A stretch of DNA of 64,000 nucleotides from Gracilibacillus sp. YIM 98692 (GCF_010993965.1 NZ_WIXM01000013.1:25846-89845), one strand, 5' to 3'. Shown: positions 27,802 to 37,268, counted from the first letter of the stretch. Notes: generated from the letters alone by a model not told the origin. A program made the numbers and translations.

Positions 27802-28683
27802 ATGGCAAAACAACAAAGAATTTCGATGGGTAGCAGAGTCTTCGATTTCTTTAATTACTTTTTACTAGCACTGCTTGCCATTATTACGGTTCTTCCCTTT
27901 ATTCACGTAGTGGGAAGTTCATTTGCAACAAGTGCTGAAATTGCTAGAACAAAGTTTCTATTATTTCCAACAGAATTTTCATTAAATGCCTATAAATATA
28001 TTTTTTCAACCGATACGATTTTTCGTGCATTAGGTGTATCGATCATTGTTACAGTTGGCGGGACACTTTGGAGTATGTTTTTCTCCACTTTGACTGCATA
28101 TGGCCTGGCAAGAAGAGATTTAGTGGGACGTCGTGTTATTAACTTTTTAATCGTTTTCACCTTGTTATTTAATGGTGGGATGATCCCAACTTTCTTAGTT
28201 GTTCAACAAACAGGGTTATTAAACTCTTTATGGGCACTAGTTGTACCTGTAACCATTAATGCATTTAATATGATTATTTTACGCAGTTTCTTTATGAATT
28301 TGCCGCAAGGTTTGGAAGAATCAGCAAAAATTGATGGAGCCAATGATTTTAGTATTCTTTTCCGGATTGTGATCCCGATTTCGTTACCAGCTATCGCAAC
28401 GATTTCTTTATTCTATGCGGTAACTTATTGGAATACGTATATGCACGCCATCCTTTATCTAAGTGATGCGGACAAATGGCCAGTACAAGTATTGTTAAGA
28501 CAGATTGTTGTATTAGCAAGTGGTATTAACTATGACGGCCAAGCTTATACGGATGTGCCGCCACCAGAGGTAACCGTTAAAATGGCTACGATTGTTGTTG
28601 CAACGGTACCGGTATTATTAGTATATCCGTTCTTGCAGAAATACTTTGCTAAAGGTGCGCTGCTAGGTTCTGTAAAAGGTTAA
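27802..28683 (+). CDS. ABC transporter permease (LplC/YtcP type)
   Basis: This is the second permease of the pectic oligomer importer, about 293 residues with six predicted helices and the EAA loop ESAKIDGANDFSILFRIVIP. The upstream GTG at 27793 overlaps the AGGAGAGG ribosome binding site, so the ATG at 27802 is taken. The tail KYFAKGALLGSVKG is typical of the LplC branch. It is followed within 30 bases by the uncharacterised gene at 28710, indicating one operon. Confidence 0.9.
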   Translation: MAKQQRISMGSRVFDFFNYFLLALLAIITVLPFIHVVGSSFATSAEIARTKFLLFPTEFSLNAYKYIFSTDTIFRALGVSIIVTVGGTLWSMFFSTLTAYGLARRDLVGRRVINFLIVFTLLFNGGMIPTFLVVQQTGLLNSLWALVVPVTINAFNMIILRSFFMNLPQGLEESAKIDGANDFSILFRIVIPISLPAIATISLFYAVTYWNTYMHAILYLSDADKWPVQVLLRQIVVLASGINYDGQAYTDVPPPEVTVKMATIVVATVPVLLVYPFLQKYFAKGALLGSVKG

Positions 28684-28709
28684 TAGTTTATCGAGAGGAA
28701 GTCTGGTAG

Positions 28710-29819
28710 ATGGGATGGAAGGATGAACAAGTAATAGAGTTAGATTCACTTTATCAAGGGCTATTTGATTGGTTATGTAAGCAGCATGATTCTATCAGTG
28801 GCGGGTTCTATTATGCAAGGAGCTCTATAGCAGATCCAAATTTAACACCAGACATAGAATCTACTGCTCAGGCTATCAATATCCTCAGGAGGCATCAGTT
28901 ACTAGAAACATTACCTATGGAAATAAAAAAGGGCTTGATTCGTTTTTTTCAACTAAAACAGGATCCTCGAACAGGGTATTTTTATGATAGTAATCCTTAT
29001 ATGAAAATGGATGAGGTGATGGTGCATAGGGCATTGAATTATGCTTCCAATTCTTTAAAACGAATTGGTTCTAAACCTTTATACCCTATGCCTGTAGATT
29101 TAAATGTCGCCCCATCCTACACGAAGTCATTAGCATCGTATAAAAGAAAGTGGGAAAGTATTGATTTAAGTAATAGTTGGAGAGGCTGTGATATCTTGGC
29201 CTCTTCAACTGTGTATATGGGACAGTTAGAACCGTCTAAGCAAGAAGCTTACACAAAGGAAATGGCCGCATTTCTAGCAGATCTCCAAGATGAAGAAACC
29301 GGTCTTTGGGGAGAAGGATCTTATTATGTAAGGATATCGGGAACATTTAAGCTCCATACTTTTTATCGAAAGTTTCAGATTCCGATGCCAAATCAGGATA
29401 AGATTTATCAAAGCATTTTGTACAGCTTAAGGAATGAAAAAGCATTAGACATGTGTTATGTCAGAAATCCAATTGATTTATTGTCCTATTTAGATATACC
29501 AATAGATGAAAGTGAATTGCGTGAAATTATGACAATTACGATCCAGAATTTAAGGCGTTTAAAACGAGAGGATGGAGCGTTTTCTAGAGAGGTAGACCAT
29601 TCACCTAAAGCACCAAATGTAGCCCAAGTGAAGGGGCTGGGGGATTATCCAGATATGCCAACACCTGTCATATTAAGTCATGGTTTATATGAAGGGGATA
29701 TGAATGCAACGACGCAGGCAACGTTGATTAGAAATCAGCTTCATCGTTTTTTAAACAAAGAACCACGACCTTTAGTAGATCGTGTTTCTTTTTATGAACT
29801 ATTAAAACAACAAATATAA
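28710..29819 (+). CDS. Uncharacterised 369-residue protein in the pectin operon
   Basis: I do not recognise this as a known enzyme family. It is cytoplasmic (no signal peptide) and mostly helical, with repeated short aromatic-glycine motifs (ISGGFYYARS, PRTGYFYD, DEETGLWGEGSYY, EDGAFSREV) spaced roughly 50-100 residues apart. That pattern is seen in alpha/alpha-toroid proteins such as GH families and prenyltransferase/cyclase folds. Its size is close to that of GH105 unsaturated rhamnogalacturonyl hydrolases, an activity otherwise missing from this cluster, but I see no family signature. It lies between the permeases and an MFS gene with short spacing, so it is surely co-transcribed with them. 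Confidence 0.7.
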   Translation: MGWKDEQVIELDSLYQGLFDWLCKQHDSISGGFYYARSSIADPNLTPDIESTAQAINILRRHQLLETLPMEIKKGLIRFFQLKQDPRTGYFYDSNPYMKMDEVMVHRALNYASNSLKRIGSKPLYPMPVDLNVAPSYTKSLASYKRKWESIDLSNSWRGCDILASSTVYMGQLEPSKQEAYTKEMAAFLADLQDEETGLWGEGSYYVRISGTFKLHTFYRKFQIPMPNQDKIYQSILYSLRNEKALDMCYVRNPIDLLSYLDIPIDESELREIMTITIQNLRRLKREDGAFSREVDHSPKAPNVAQVKGLGDYPDMPTPVILSHGLYEGDMNATTQATLIRNQLHRFLNKEPRPLVDRVSFYELLKQQI

Positions 29820-29836
29820 AGAAAGAAGTGTAACGT

Positions 29837-31054
29837 TTGATACAATCTGTGAAGTTAGATAAGGAAAAGCGTCTATCGAAGGATGCAATAAATATTCTCA
29901 TTAATCACGCTATTTTTCAATTTGGTGGATCCTTATCGATTATTTTTGTCAATTTATATCTATGGCGGTTAACCAATAGTTTATGGGTTAATGGCATGTA
30001 TAATTTAGTCGCACTTCTTGCTCAAGCAGCAACAACAATCATGATTGGAAAGATGTCCAAGAGAAAGGGCAGAACAACGATATATCGTTATGGTATTTTT
30101 ATGACTGCTCTTTTTTATTTGCTCATTGTCCTGATACGTGAAGACATCGTCACCTATTTTTATTTATTTGCATTACTAAGAGGGTTAGCACAAGGGTTAT
30201 ATTGGGTGGCTTATTTCACGATTGTACATGAAGTATCTTCAGATCAAAATCGCCATCGATACTTAGGCTGGAATCAAATGGTGATGGGATCGAACAACCT
30301 TTTAGCACCTGCTCTAGCTGGGTTTGTCATCGGGCTGTTCACAGGGTTAACAGGGTATATGATTGTCTTTTCTATCGCATTTTGTATGTTTTTTATTGCA
30401 ACGATTAGAAGTTTTCGTTTTAAAAAAGAGTCTATTCGACATCGCAATTACTATATGAAGTATTTGGGACTAATTCTAAAAAAGGAAAAAGCATTTAAAA
30501 GTGCTTTAATCGGATGGTTTGTTATTGGGTTTCCGCAAGGGATATTGATGTATATTCCGCCCATTTTAATTTATAGCATTTTCGAAAATGAAGGGGTTGT
30601 AGGATACTTGAATGCTGGTTTTTTAGCTGTATCGATCCTTTCCAGTTATGTGATATCAAGATTCGCTAATATTGCACATACCAAAAGATATTTGTGGATT
30701 GCGGGTACAGGCTTCCTGTTAGCGGGTAGTTTTTTAACATGGGAAATTGCGATTTGGAGCGTTATTGTATTTATGGTTACCTTAAATATATTTAAACCAT
30801 TGCAAGCGAATGCTTACGCAGCTTACTACTTCCAATGGATAAACCGAATTCCATTGGGTTCAGAGTTCCGTGTGGAATCAGTCGTTTTAAGAGAAACGAT
30901 TATCAATATCGGGCGCGGGCTTGGGATTATATCATTTATGGTTTTTTCGGATGGCATTAATACCAATACAGTCGCGTATGTCATTTTATTTGCCATGTTG
31001 ATTCAATTATTATTACCAATTTTAATTAAAACGAAAGAGGGGAAGAAGTCATAA
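29837..31054 (+). CDS. Major facilitator superfamily transporter
   Basis: This 405-residue membrane protein has about 12 predicted helices, and the loop GKMSKRKGRTTIYRYG after helix 2 resembles the MFS A motif. Start is a TTG at 29837 with GAAAGAAGTG before it. It overlaps the next gene at the stop/start (TAATG). The cargo cannot be read from sequence; position inside the pectin operon suggests an oligosaccharide, uronate or export of a by-product. Confidence 0.8.
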   Translation: MIQSVKLDKEKRLSKDAINILINHAIFQFGGSLSIIFVNLYLWRLTNSLWVNGMYNLVALLAQAATTIMIGKMSKRKGRTTIYRYGIFMTALFYLLIVLIREDIVTYFYLFALLRGLAQGLYWVAYFTIVHEVSSDQNRHRYLGWNQMVMGSNNLLAPALAGFVIGLFTGLTGYMIVFSIAFCMFFIATIRSFRFKKESIRHRNYYMKYLGLILKKEKAFKSALIGWFVIGFPQGILMYIPPILIYSIFENEGVVGYLNAGFLAVSILSSYVISRFANIAHTKRYLWIAGTGFLLAGSFLTWEIAIWSVIVFMVTLNIFKPLQANAYAAYYFQWINRIPLGSEFRVESVVLRETIINIGRGLGIISFMVFSDGINTNTVAYVILFAMLIQLLLPILIKTKEGKKS

Positions 31055-31365
31055 TGAGTATAAATCAATGGGAAAAGGCAGAACCAGGCGTACAGAGAAG
31101 AATCCATTCTCCTGGTAAAGAAGTAATGATGATGGAGGTTCTCTTTGAAGAAGGAGCAGAAGGTTCTTCTCATCATCATCCACATGAACAACTAACTTAT
31201 TGTGTCGAAGGAAAATTAGCTTTTCATGTAAATGGAGAAGAAAAAGTGATCGAAGCAGGAGAATCCTTACATATCCCATCTAATGCGGAACATGGAGTCA
31301 AAGCATTAAAGAGAAGTAAAATAATCGATATGTTTACACCACTTCGAGAGGATTTACTAGGTTAG
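31054..31365 (+). CDS. kdgF: Cupin protein, KdgF-like
   Basis: This is a single-domain cupin of 103 residues with the metal-binding motif SSHHHPHEQLTYCVEGKL (His 40-44 region, Gln/Glu) and a closing PSNAEHGVKAL motif. The size and motif match KdgF, which speeds the opening of 4,5-unsaturated uronates to the linear keto form used by KduI. The pectin context with kduI and kduD in the same operon supports this; a different small cupin function cannot be excluded. Its start overlaps the MFS stop. Confidence 0.75.
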   Translation: MSINQWEKAEPGVQRRIHSPGKEVMMMEVLFEEGAEGSSHHHPHEQLTYCVEGKLAFHVNGEEKVIEAGESLHIPSNAEHGVKALKRSKIIDMFTPLREDLLG

Positions 31366-31376
31366 GAGGGAAATGG

Positions 31377-32891
31377 ATGAGTTTTAATACTATCACAGAA
31401 TACGGGGCAGTCGGAGACGGTAAGGTCATGAATACAAACTTTATTCAAAAAGCCATTGATAGCTGTGCTGAAAGTGGAGGTGGAACAGTCTATGTTCCAA
31501 CGGGTGCCTTTTTAACAGGGCCTATTTCTTTAAAGAGTCATATCACGCTTTATTTAGAAGCGGGGGCGACGTTACGTTTTACGGATGATTTTGAAAAGTA
31601 TCCAGTTGTAAAGACTCGCTGGTCAGGCTATGTTTGCCATGGTTTTATGCCGCTTATTTTTGCAGAAAATGTATCAAACACCGCTATTAAGGGCGACGGG
31701 GTGATTGATGGAAATGGAGAAGCTTGGTGGAACATCAACCGTCGGTTAAGAAGAAAAGAAACTTATATATCGCAGAAAACAGAGGAAATAGCCCATGCGA
31801 ATCGAGATTTTACAGAACCTGCGGATACTAATTTAGTAGAGTGGCCTTCACAATTTTTAAGGCCTCCATTAGTTCAATTTTATCAAGCCAAACATATTGA
31901 AATATCTGGTGTCACCGTGAAAAATTCGCCGTTTTGGAATACACACCTCGTCTTTTGTGATGATGTATCGATTCATCGGGTGAAATTTCAAAATCCTTCT
32001 GATACACCAAATGGGGATGGGTTGGATTTAGACTCTTGTCAAAATGTACGCTTATCGGATTGCCACTTTGATGTTGGGGATGATTGTGTTGTATTGAAAT
32101 CTGGTATCAATGCTGATGGCCGTCATTATGGAGTTCCGACGAAGAATGTTACTGTGACAAATTGTACGATGCATCACGGACATGGCGGTGTTGTTTTTGG
32201 CAGTGAAAACTCCGGTGGAATAGAAAATGTGACGGTCTCTAATTGTGTATTTGAAGGAACTGATCGGGGTATCAGAATCAAAACAAACCGAGAGAGAGGA
32301 AGCTATATCCGTAATATCTTAGTGAATAATATCCTGATGGAAGATGTTCTATGTCCAATTGCGATTAATTCTTTCTATCGGCATGGAGTCAGCAAAAGCA
32401 ATCAAGAGTTGTTAGATGCTGCTAAAATTCCCGTAAGTGAAAAAACCCCAGTTGTTGAACAAATTCGTATCAGCCATATTACTGCCAAAAATTGCCGTGC
32501 AGCAGCAGGCTTTATTTATGGCTTACCCGAAATGCCTGTAAAAGAAGTAAGTTTAGAGCATGTAACATTGGAAATGACACAGGATGAAACGGTTCCTGGC
32601 GGAGAGCCGGATATGGTGCGAGAAGTGATTGAAATGGCTGGTGAAGGCATTTTTGCGAAATATGTAGAAGATTTAACTGTCCATCATGCGCGAGTCTTAA
32701 CAAGAAAAGGACCTGCATTAACTGTAGAAGCGTCTGATCAGATTGTATTAGATCAAGTCTCCTTAAAAAATGAGCCGTTAAATACTCCGGTTGTGACTTA
32801 TCAAGATACGAATAACATTCATGTGAATGGTCTTCAGTCTGATCAGTTAGGCGAGTCTTATTTAAAAGAAAAAACAGGGAAGTTGGTGTAA
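31377..32891 (+). CDS. GH28 polygalacturonase-type glycosidase, intracellular
   Basis: This is a right-handed beta-helix GH28 enzyme of 504 residues. The catalytic signatures are present in order: NGDGLDLDS (about 212-220), GDDCVVLKSG (234-243), GHGGVVFGSE (268-277) and RGIRIKTN (297-304). It has no signal peptide, so it acts on imported oligomers, probably as an exo-acting galacturonosidase or a rhamnogalacturonan hydrolase. GGAGGG precedes the ATG at 31377. Neighbours GH43 and CE12 indicate branched, acetylated substrates. Confidence 0.92.
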   Translation: MSFNTITEYGAVGDGKVMNTNFIQKAIDSCAESGGGTVYVPTGAFLTGPISLKSHITLYLEAGATLRFTDDFEKYPVVKTRWSGYVCHGFMPLIFAENVSNTAIKGDGVIDGNGEAWWNINRRLRRKETYISQKTEEIAHANRDFTEPADTNLVEWPSQFLRPPLVQFYQAKHIEISGVTVKNSPFWNTHLVFCDDVSIHRVKFQNPSDTPNGDGLDLDSCQNVRLSDCHFDVGDDCVVLKSGINADGRHYGVPTKNVTVTNCTMHHGHGGVVFGSENSGGIENVTVSNCVFEGTDRGIRIKTNRERGSYIRNILVNNILMEDVLCPIAINSFYRHGVSKSNQELLDAAKIPVSEKTPVVEQIRISHITAKNCRAAAGFIYGLPEMPVKEVSLEHVTLEMTQDETVPGGEPDMVREVIEMAGEGIFAKYVEDLTVHHARVLTRKGPALTVEASDQIVLDQVSLKNEPLNTPVVTYQDTNNIHVNGLQSDQLGESYLKEKTGKLV

Positions 32892-32893
32892 TA

Positions 32894-34462
32894 ATGAAAA
32901 CATTTAAAAACCCTATCATTCCTGGTTTTTACCCAGATCCGTCTATTTGTCGTGTAGGTGAGGATTATTACTTAGTAACATCCAGCTTTGAATATTTTCC
33001 CGGCGTTCCGATTTTCCACAGCAAGGATTTAGTCCATTGGAAACAAATCGGACATGTGTTGGACCGACCGGAACAATTGAACCTAGATCAAACCCCGAAT
33101 TCCAGAGGTATTTATGCTCCAACGATTCGTTATCATGATGGCGTATTTTATATGATTACAACCTTTGTGGTAAGTCAAACAGGAGCAAGGAAGAATTTTT
33201 ATGTAACAGCAAGCGATCCAGCGGGACCTTGGTCAGAGCCTCATTGGTTAGAAGGAGCGCCTGGCATTGATCCATCTTTATTTTTTGATGATGATGGAAA
33301 GGTTTATTACACAGGAAATCGTAAGCCTCCTAGCGGTCGTCAATATAAGAAACATAATGAGATCTGGCTTCAAGAATTGGACTTAGAGAAAAAACAGCTA
33401 GTTGGACCAACTTACAGCTTATGGGATGGGGCTTTAAAAAATGCACACGCACAAGAGGCTCCACATCTTTACAAGATAAATGGCTGGTATTATCTCATTA
33501 TTGCAGAGGGAGGGACTGGTCATACACATGCGGTCACAATTGCGCGTAGTAAAGAGGTGACAGGCCCTTATGAAATGACCGAAACAAATCCCATTTTAAC
33601 GCATCGTCATTTGGGAAATCACCATCCGATTGTCAATGTGGGGCATGCCGATATAGTAGAAACACAGCATGGAGATTGGTGGATGGTCTGTCTAGCGTCA
33701 CGCCCATATGGAGGCTATTATAGAAACCTTGGAAGAGAAACCTTCCTTGTTCCTTTCATTTGGGAAGATGGCTGGCCGATCGTCAATCCAGGTAAGGGCC
33801 TGATTGAAGAAGAGATGGAGTTTCCGAATTTAGAAGAACATAAATGGCCAGAACTGCCGTATGCCGATTCTTTTGAAGCGGATCAATTAGATGACCGTTG
33901 GAATTTTTTGCGAACACCAAGAGGTGACTTTTGGTCCTTGACCGAACGTCCAGGCTATTTACGTTTAAAAGCAAAAAAAGAAACGATTATGGAAGAAGAA
34001 AATCCAGCATTTGTAGGACGAAGACAGCAACATATTAATTTTTTAGCACAAACAGTGATGGAGTTTACTCTTTCTTCTGCAAATGAGACAGCTGGCTTAG
34101 TGCTTTTACAAAACCATCAATATCAATTCCGTATGGAAGTGATATTAGAGAACGGACAAACGTTTATTCAGCTTATAAGGCGAGAAGATGGAATAGACGA
34201 GGAGGTAGCGAAAGAAAAGGTAGCATCCTCAACATTGTATTTAAAAGTAGAAGCAAGAGGGCAAGCCTACAGCTTTTATTTTACGGAAAAAGCATTTGAT
34301 TGGAAGGAATTGGCGGTTGGAGTAGATGGAACCATCTTAAGTACAGATAAAGCTGGAGGTTTTGTCGGAGCTTACCTTGGTATGTATTGTTCGGCAAACG
34401 GTTCGGAAAGTACCAATGCTGCTGACTTTGATTGGTTTGAATATCATGGAATAGACAGTTAA
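32894..34462 (+). CDS. GH43 beta-xylosidase/alpha-L-arabinofuranosidase with C-terminal beta-sandwich
   Basis: This is a five-blade beta-propeller GH43 enzyme of 522 residues. The catalytic triad is visible as Asp 15 in GFYPDPSI, Asp 126 in PGIDPSLF and Glu 188 in AHAQEAPH. A C-terminal lectin-like domain (about 330-520) matches the GH43/DUF1349 type accessory module. It is intracellular. It overlaps nothing but starts one codon after the GH28 stop, with a weak GTTGGTG site. It probably removes xylosyl or arabinosyl side groups from pectic oligomers. Confidence 0.92.
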   Translation: MKTFKNPIIPGFYPDPSICRVGEDYYLVTSSFEYFPGVPIFHSKDLVHWKQIGHVLDRPEQLNLDQTPNSRGIYAPTIRYHDGVFYMITTFVVSQTGARKNFYVTASDPAGPWSEPHWLEGAPGIDPSLFFDDDGKVYYTGNRKPPSGRQYKKHNEIWLQELDLEKKQLVGPTYSLWDGALKNAHAQEAPHLYKINGWYYLIIAEGGTGHTHAVTIARSKEVTGPYEMTETNPILTHRHLGNHHPIVNVGHADIVETQHGDWWMVCLASRPYGGYYRNLGRETFLVPFIWEDGWPIVNPGKGLIEEEMEFPNLEEHKWPELPYADSFEADQLDDRWNFLRTPRGDFWSLTERPGYLRLKAKKETIMEEENPAFVGRRQQHINFLAQTVMEFTLSSANETAGLVLLQNHQYQFRMEVILENGQTFIQLIRREDGIDEEVAKEKVASSTLYLKVEARGQAYSFYFTEKAFDWKELAVGVDGTILSTDKAGGFVGAYLGMYCSANGSESTNAADFDWFEYHGIDS

Positions 34463-34482
34463 AAGGAAAAGAGGCAAAAAGC

Positions 34483-35160
34483 ATGAGTATACAGCTTTTT
34501 TTAGCAGGAGATTCCACCATGTCAGATTATGATTACACTCGATACCCGCGAATGGGGTGGGGACAAGTGTTATCAGATTATTTGGACGAGAGAGTGAATG
34601 TTCGAAATCATGCTGCATCAGGAAGAAGCAGCAAGTCTTTTATTGATGAAAAAAGATGGACAGAAATGGAGAAACAGTTTCAAAAAGGCGATTACCTGGT
34701 TATCCAATTCGGCCATAATGATCAAAAGCCTGATGAGGAGAGGGCGACACAACCATTTTCTAGCTATCAAGATAATTTACGTTTCTTTATTCGGCAAGGA
34801 CGCTCTAACGGTGTGTGTCCAATCCTCTCCACATCGATTGCACGCCGACATTTTAACAAAAAGGGTGAGCTTCAAGACACACATGGAGAGTATCTAAAAG
34901 CAGTAAGAGATTTGGCGAAAGAGGAAGAAGTTCCTTTGGTAGATATGGCGAAATTGACGGGCGCTGCTTTACAAGAGCTTGGCGATCAACGTTCCAAAGA
35001 ATGGTTTATGTGGGCAGATCCTGGTGTTTATGAAGCTTACCTTAATGGAGAAAAAGACGATACGCATTTAAATGAAACGGGTGCTAGGGAGCATGCTAAA
35101 TTATTTGTTAGAGAAATCGTGCGTATGGATCATCCGCTTAATGAATACGTCAAGTTATAA
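34483..35160 (+). CDS. Rhamnogalacturonan acetylesterase, CE12 (YesT/YesY type)
   Basis: This SGNH hydrolase of 225 residues has block I GDST (Ser 11), a Gly block near AASGRSSKSF, block III GHND (Asn 79) and block V DDTHLN (Asp 192/193, His 195). CE12 enzymes remove acetyl groups from galacturonosyl residues of rhamnogalacturonan. With no signal peptide it works on imported fragments. AGGAAAAGAGG precedes the ATG. It lies between GH43 and kduI. Confidence 0.92.
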   Translation: MSIQLFLAGDSTMSDYDYTRYPRMGWGQVLSDYLDERVNVRNHAASGRSSKSFIDEKRWTEMEKQFQKGDYLVIQFGHNDQKPDEERATQPFSSYQDNLRFFIRQGRSNGVCPILSTSIARRHFNKKGELQDTHGEYLKAVRDLAKEEEVPLVDMAKLTGAALQELGDQRSKEWFMWADPGVYEAYLNGEKDDTHLNETGAREHAKLFVREIVRMDHPLNEYVKL

Positions 35161-35175
35161 ATGGGGGAGTGTTTT

Positions 35176-36006
35176 ATGGAAATTCGTTATGCGAACCATC
35201 CGGAGGAAATAAAGCGATATAATACGGGAGAGTTGCGTGAGAAGTTTCTAGTGGAAAAGCTTTTTGAGCAGGGGAAGATAAGTCTTACATACTCCCATGT
35301 GGATCGTATGATTTTTGGCGGCGTGACACCTGCTTTGGAGGATTTAACCATTCAATTGGATAAGCAAATTGGAGTGTCTTACTTCCTCGAACGACGTGAA
35401 TTAGGCATTATTAATATCGGTAATGATGGGTATGTTCTGTTAGATGGAGAAAAGTATGAGATGAATCGGCATGACGGGCTTTATGTTGGTCGAGGAACGA
35501 AAGAGGTATGGTTTGGTTCTCATGATCCGGCAAAACCGGCAAAGTTTTATATTAATTCAGCGCCAGCACATCATACTTATCCAACGGTAAAAATTGATAT
35601 AAAAGATATTCAGCCATTAGAATTAGGAAAATCAGGGACACTTAATGAACGAAAAATTCATCGATATATTCACCCGAATGTGTGTGAAAGCTGCCAATTA
35701 CAAATGGGACTGACCATGTTAATGCCAGGAAGTGTATGGAATACAATGCCAGCTCATACACATGAGCGCCGAAGCGAGGTGTACTTGTATTTTGATATGG
35801 AAGAAGATACAAGAGCTTTTCACTTTATGGGAGAACCAAGTGAAACAAGGCATTTAGTATTAAAAAATGAGCAAGCTGTGATATCGCCGAGCTGGTCGAT
35901 TCACTCTGGTGTAGCAACAAGTCATTACACGTTTATTTGGGGAATGTGCGGGGAAAACATTTCATACGATGATATGGATCATATTAAGATGAGTGAATTG
36001 CGTTAA
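35176..36006 (+). CDS. kduI: 5-dehydro-4-deoxy-D-glucuronate isomerase
   Basis: KduI converts 5-keto-4-deoxyuronate to 3-deoxy-D-glycero-2,5-hexodiulosonate in unsaturated uronate breakdown. The bicupin shows the zinc site in NTMPAHTHERRSEVYLYF and IHSGVATSHYTFIWGM. A frame extension to 35161 exists, but GGGGGAG favours the ATG at 35176, giving MEIRYANHPEE and 276 residues, as usual for the family. kduD follows at once. Confidence 0.95.
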   Translation: MEIRYANHPEEIKRYNTGELREKFLVEKLFEQGKISLTYSHVDRMIFGGVTPALEDLTIQLDKQIGVSYFLERRELGIINIGNDGYVLLDGEKYEMNRHDGLYVGRGTKEVWFGSHDPAKPAKFYINSAPAHHTYPTVKIDIKDIQPLELGKSGTLNERKIHRYIHPNVCESCQLQMGLTMLMPGSVWNTMPAHTHERRSEVYLYFDMEEDTRAFHFMGEPSETRHLVLKNEQAVISPSWSIHSGVATSHYTFIWGMCGENISYDDMDHIKMSELR

Positions 36007-36018
36007 GGAGGTTGCTGG

Positions 36019-36801
36019 ATGACAGTTGGAATAGAAGGTTTTTCGCTGGATTTTTTCTCGTTAAAAGGGAAGGTAGCAATCGTAACTGGCGGAAACACTG
36101 GATTAGGGCAAGCCTATACTGTTGCTTTAGCGAAAGCTGGGGCAAATGTCTATGTGGTGACACATGGGACAAATTGGGAGGAAACGAAGCAGTTAGTAGA
36201 TACTGCTGAAGGAGACGTGGAGTTTTTACAAGCAGATTTGACCGATCGTAAGCAGATAAGGGCAATTGTGCCATCGTGTCAAGATGTATTTGACACTGTT
36301 GATATTTTAGTGAATAATGCAGGAACAATAAGAAGAAATCCATTGCTGGAGTTTAAGGAGGAGGACTGGGATGATGTACTCTCCTTAAATTTGGATGCTG
36401 TCTATTTGTTAAGTCAAGAAGCAGCTAAAGTGATGGTGGAAAAAGGTTCAGGTAAAATCATTAACATTGCTTCGATGCTATCTTTTCAAGGAGGTAAGTT
36501 TATTCCGCCATACACAGCCAGTAAGCATGCCATTGCTGGATTAACGAAATCTTTCGCTAACGAACTAGCAGAGCACGGTGTGCAAGTAAATGCTATTGCG
36601 CCAGGGTATTTTAAAACAAAAAACACGGCACCAATACGGGAAGATGAAAAACGAAATACTGAGATTTTATCACGGATACCAGCAAACAAATGGGGAGACC
36701 CAAGCGAATTAATGGGAACTGTCGTATACCTAGCAAGCAATGCTTCCGATTATATGAATGGACATGTACTAGCCGTCGACGGAGGATGGTTAGCCAGATA
36801 A
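36019..36801 (+). CDS. kduD: 2-dehydro-3-deoxy-D-gluconate 5-dehydrogenase
   Basis: KduD is an NAD-dependent short-chain dehydrogenase that reduces diketo-deoxyhexonate to 2-keto-3-deoxygluconate. Seen are the nucleotide motif TGGNTGLG (23-30), NNAG (99-102) and the catalytic YTASK (Tyr 165, Lys 169). AAGGAGG precedes the ATG. It is the last gene of the operon and is followed by a perfect terminator. The next enzymes (KdgK, KdgA) are not in the window. Confidence 0.94.
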   Translation: MTVGIEGFSLDFFSLKGKVAIVTGGNTGLGQAYTVALAKAGANVYVVTHGTNWEETKQLVDTAEGDVEFLQADLTDRKQIRAIVPSCQDVFDTVDILVNNAGTIRRNPLLEFKEEDWDDVLSLNLDAVYLLSQEAAKVMVEKGSGKIINIASMLSFQGGKFIPPYTASKHAIAGLTKSFANELAEHGVQVNAIAPGYFKTKNTAPIREDEKRNTEILSRIPANKWGDPSELMGTVVYLASNASDYMNGHVLAVDGGWLAR

Positions 36802-36806
36802 AGAAG

Positions 36807-36839
36807 AATGACTAGCGGCCGTACGCTAGTCATTTTTTT
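36807..36839 (+). terminator. Rho-independent terminator of the pectin operon
   Basis: A perfect 11-bp stem AATGACTAGCG/CGCTAGTCATT with a 6-base loop is followed by seven T. Confidence 0.9.
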
Positions 36840-36864
36840 AATAAAGATATAGTATAAAAATCAT

Positions 36865-37195
36865 GCACAAAATCCATAAACTCCCTCAGTTAGATTCTAT
36901 TTTCTCAAAAATGCTGCGCAGTAACTTATAAATATTATCCTCCCACTCATTTAACGATGAGTGGTTAATCTCGCTTCGGAAAAACACTCGCTTTCACCTA
37001 AGGGCACAAGTGCGACATCTACTCAAGCTTCCTTTGGTCGCTTTCGCAGTGTCTTCTTTGCCGTGCTCCCGGAAAGCGAAGTATATTTCTGGAGCGGTCT
37101 TCAGAGCTTTTTTAAGACTTATGTCGCAGTTTTGTTCTAATGAGAATTAGTTTGAATAAAGCAGATAGGAACGGGCGAGTTTTGGCTGTTTTTTT
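36865..37195. repeat. Composite interspersed repeat family 3, copy 1
   Basis: This roughly 330-base element shares its left part (CAGTAACTTATAAATATT, CTCCCACTC) and right part (GTCGCAGTTTTGTTCTAATG, GATAGGAACGGGCGAG) with the element at 50470-50770. Inside it carries the CGGAAAGCGAAGTATATTTC block of the family 2 hairpin. It fills the kduD-yyaC gap up to the yyaC leader. Confidence 0.75.
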
Positions 37196-37237
37196 ATTTT
37201 ATTAGTTAATCTAGTTTTTCCTAATTTTTTTCATAGG

Positions 37238-37268
37238 TGTATAGAATGTGTATGAAATTCATATACTA
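37238..37268 (+). promoter_or_regulatory. Possible forespore sigma-factor promoter of yyaC
   Basis: TGTATA (37238-37243), 16 bases and CATATACTA (37260-37268) resemble sigma-G/F type elements. The fit is partial and rests on the gene being sporulation-linked. Confidence 0.3.
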
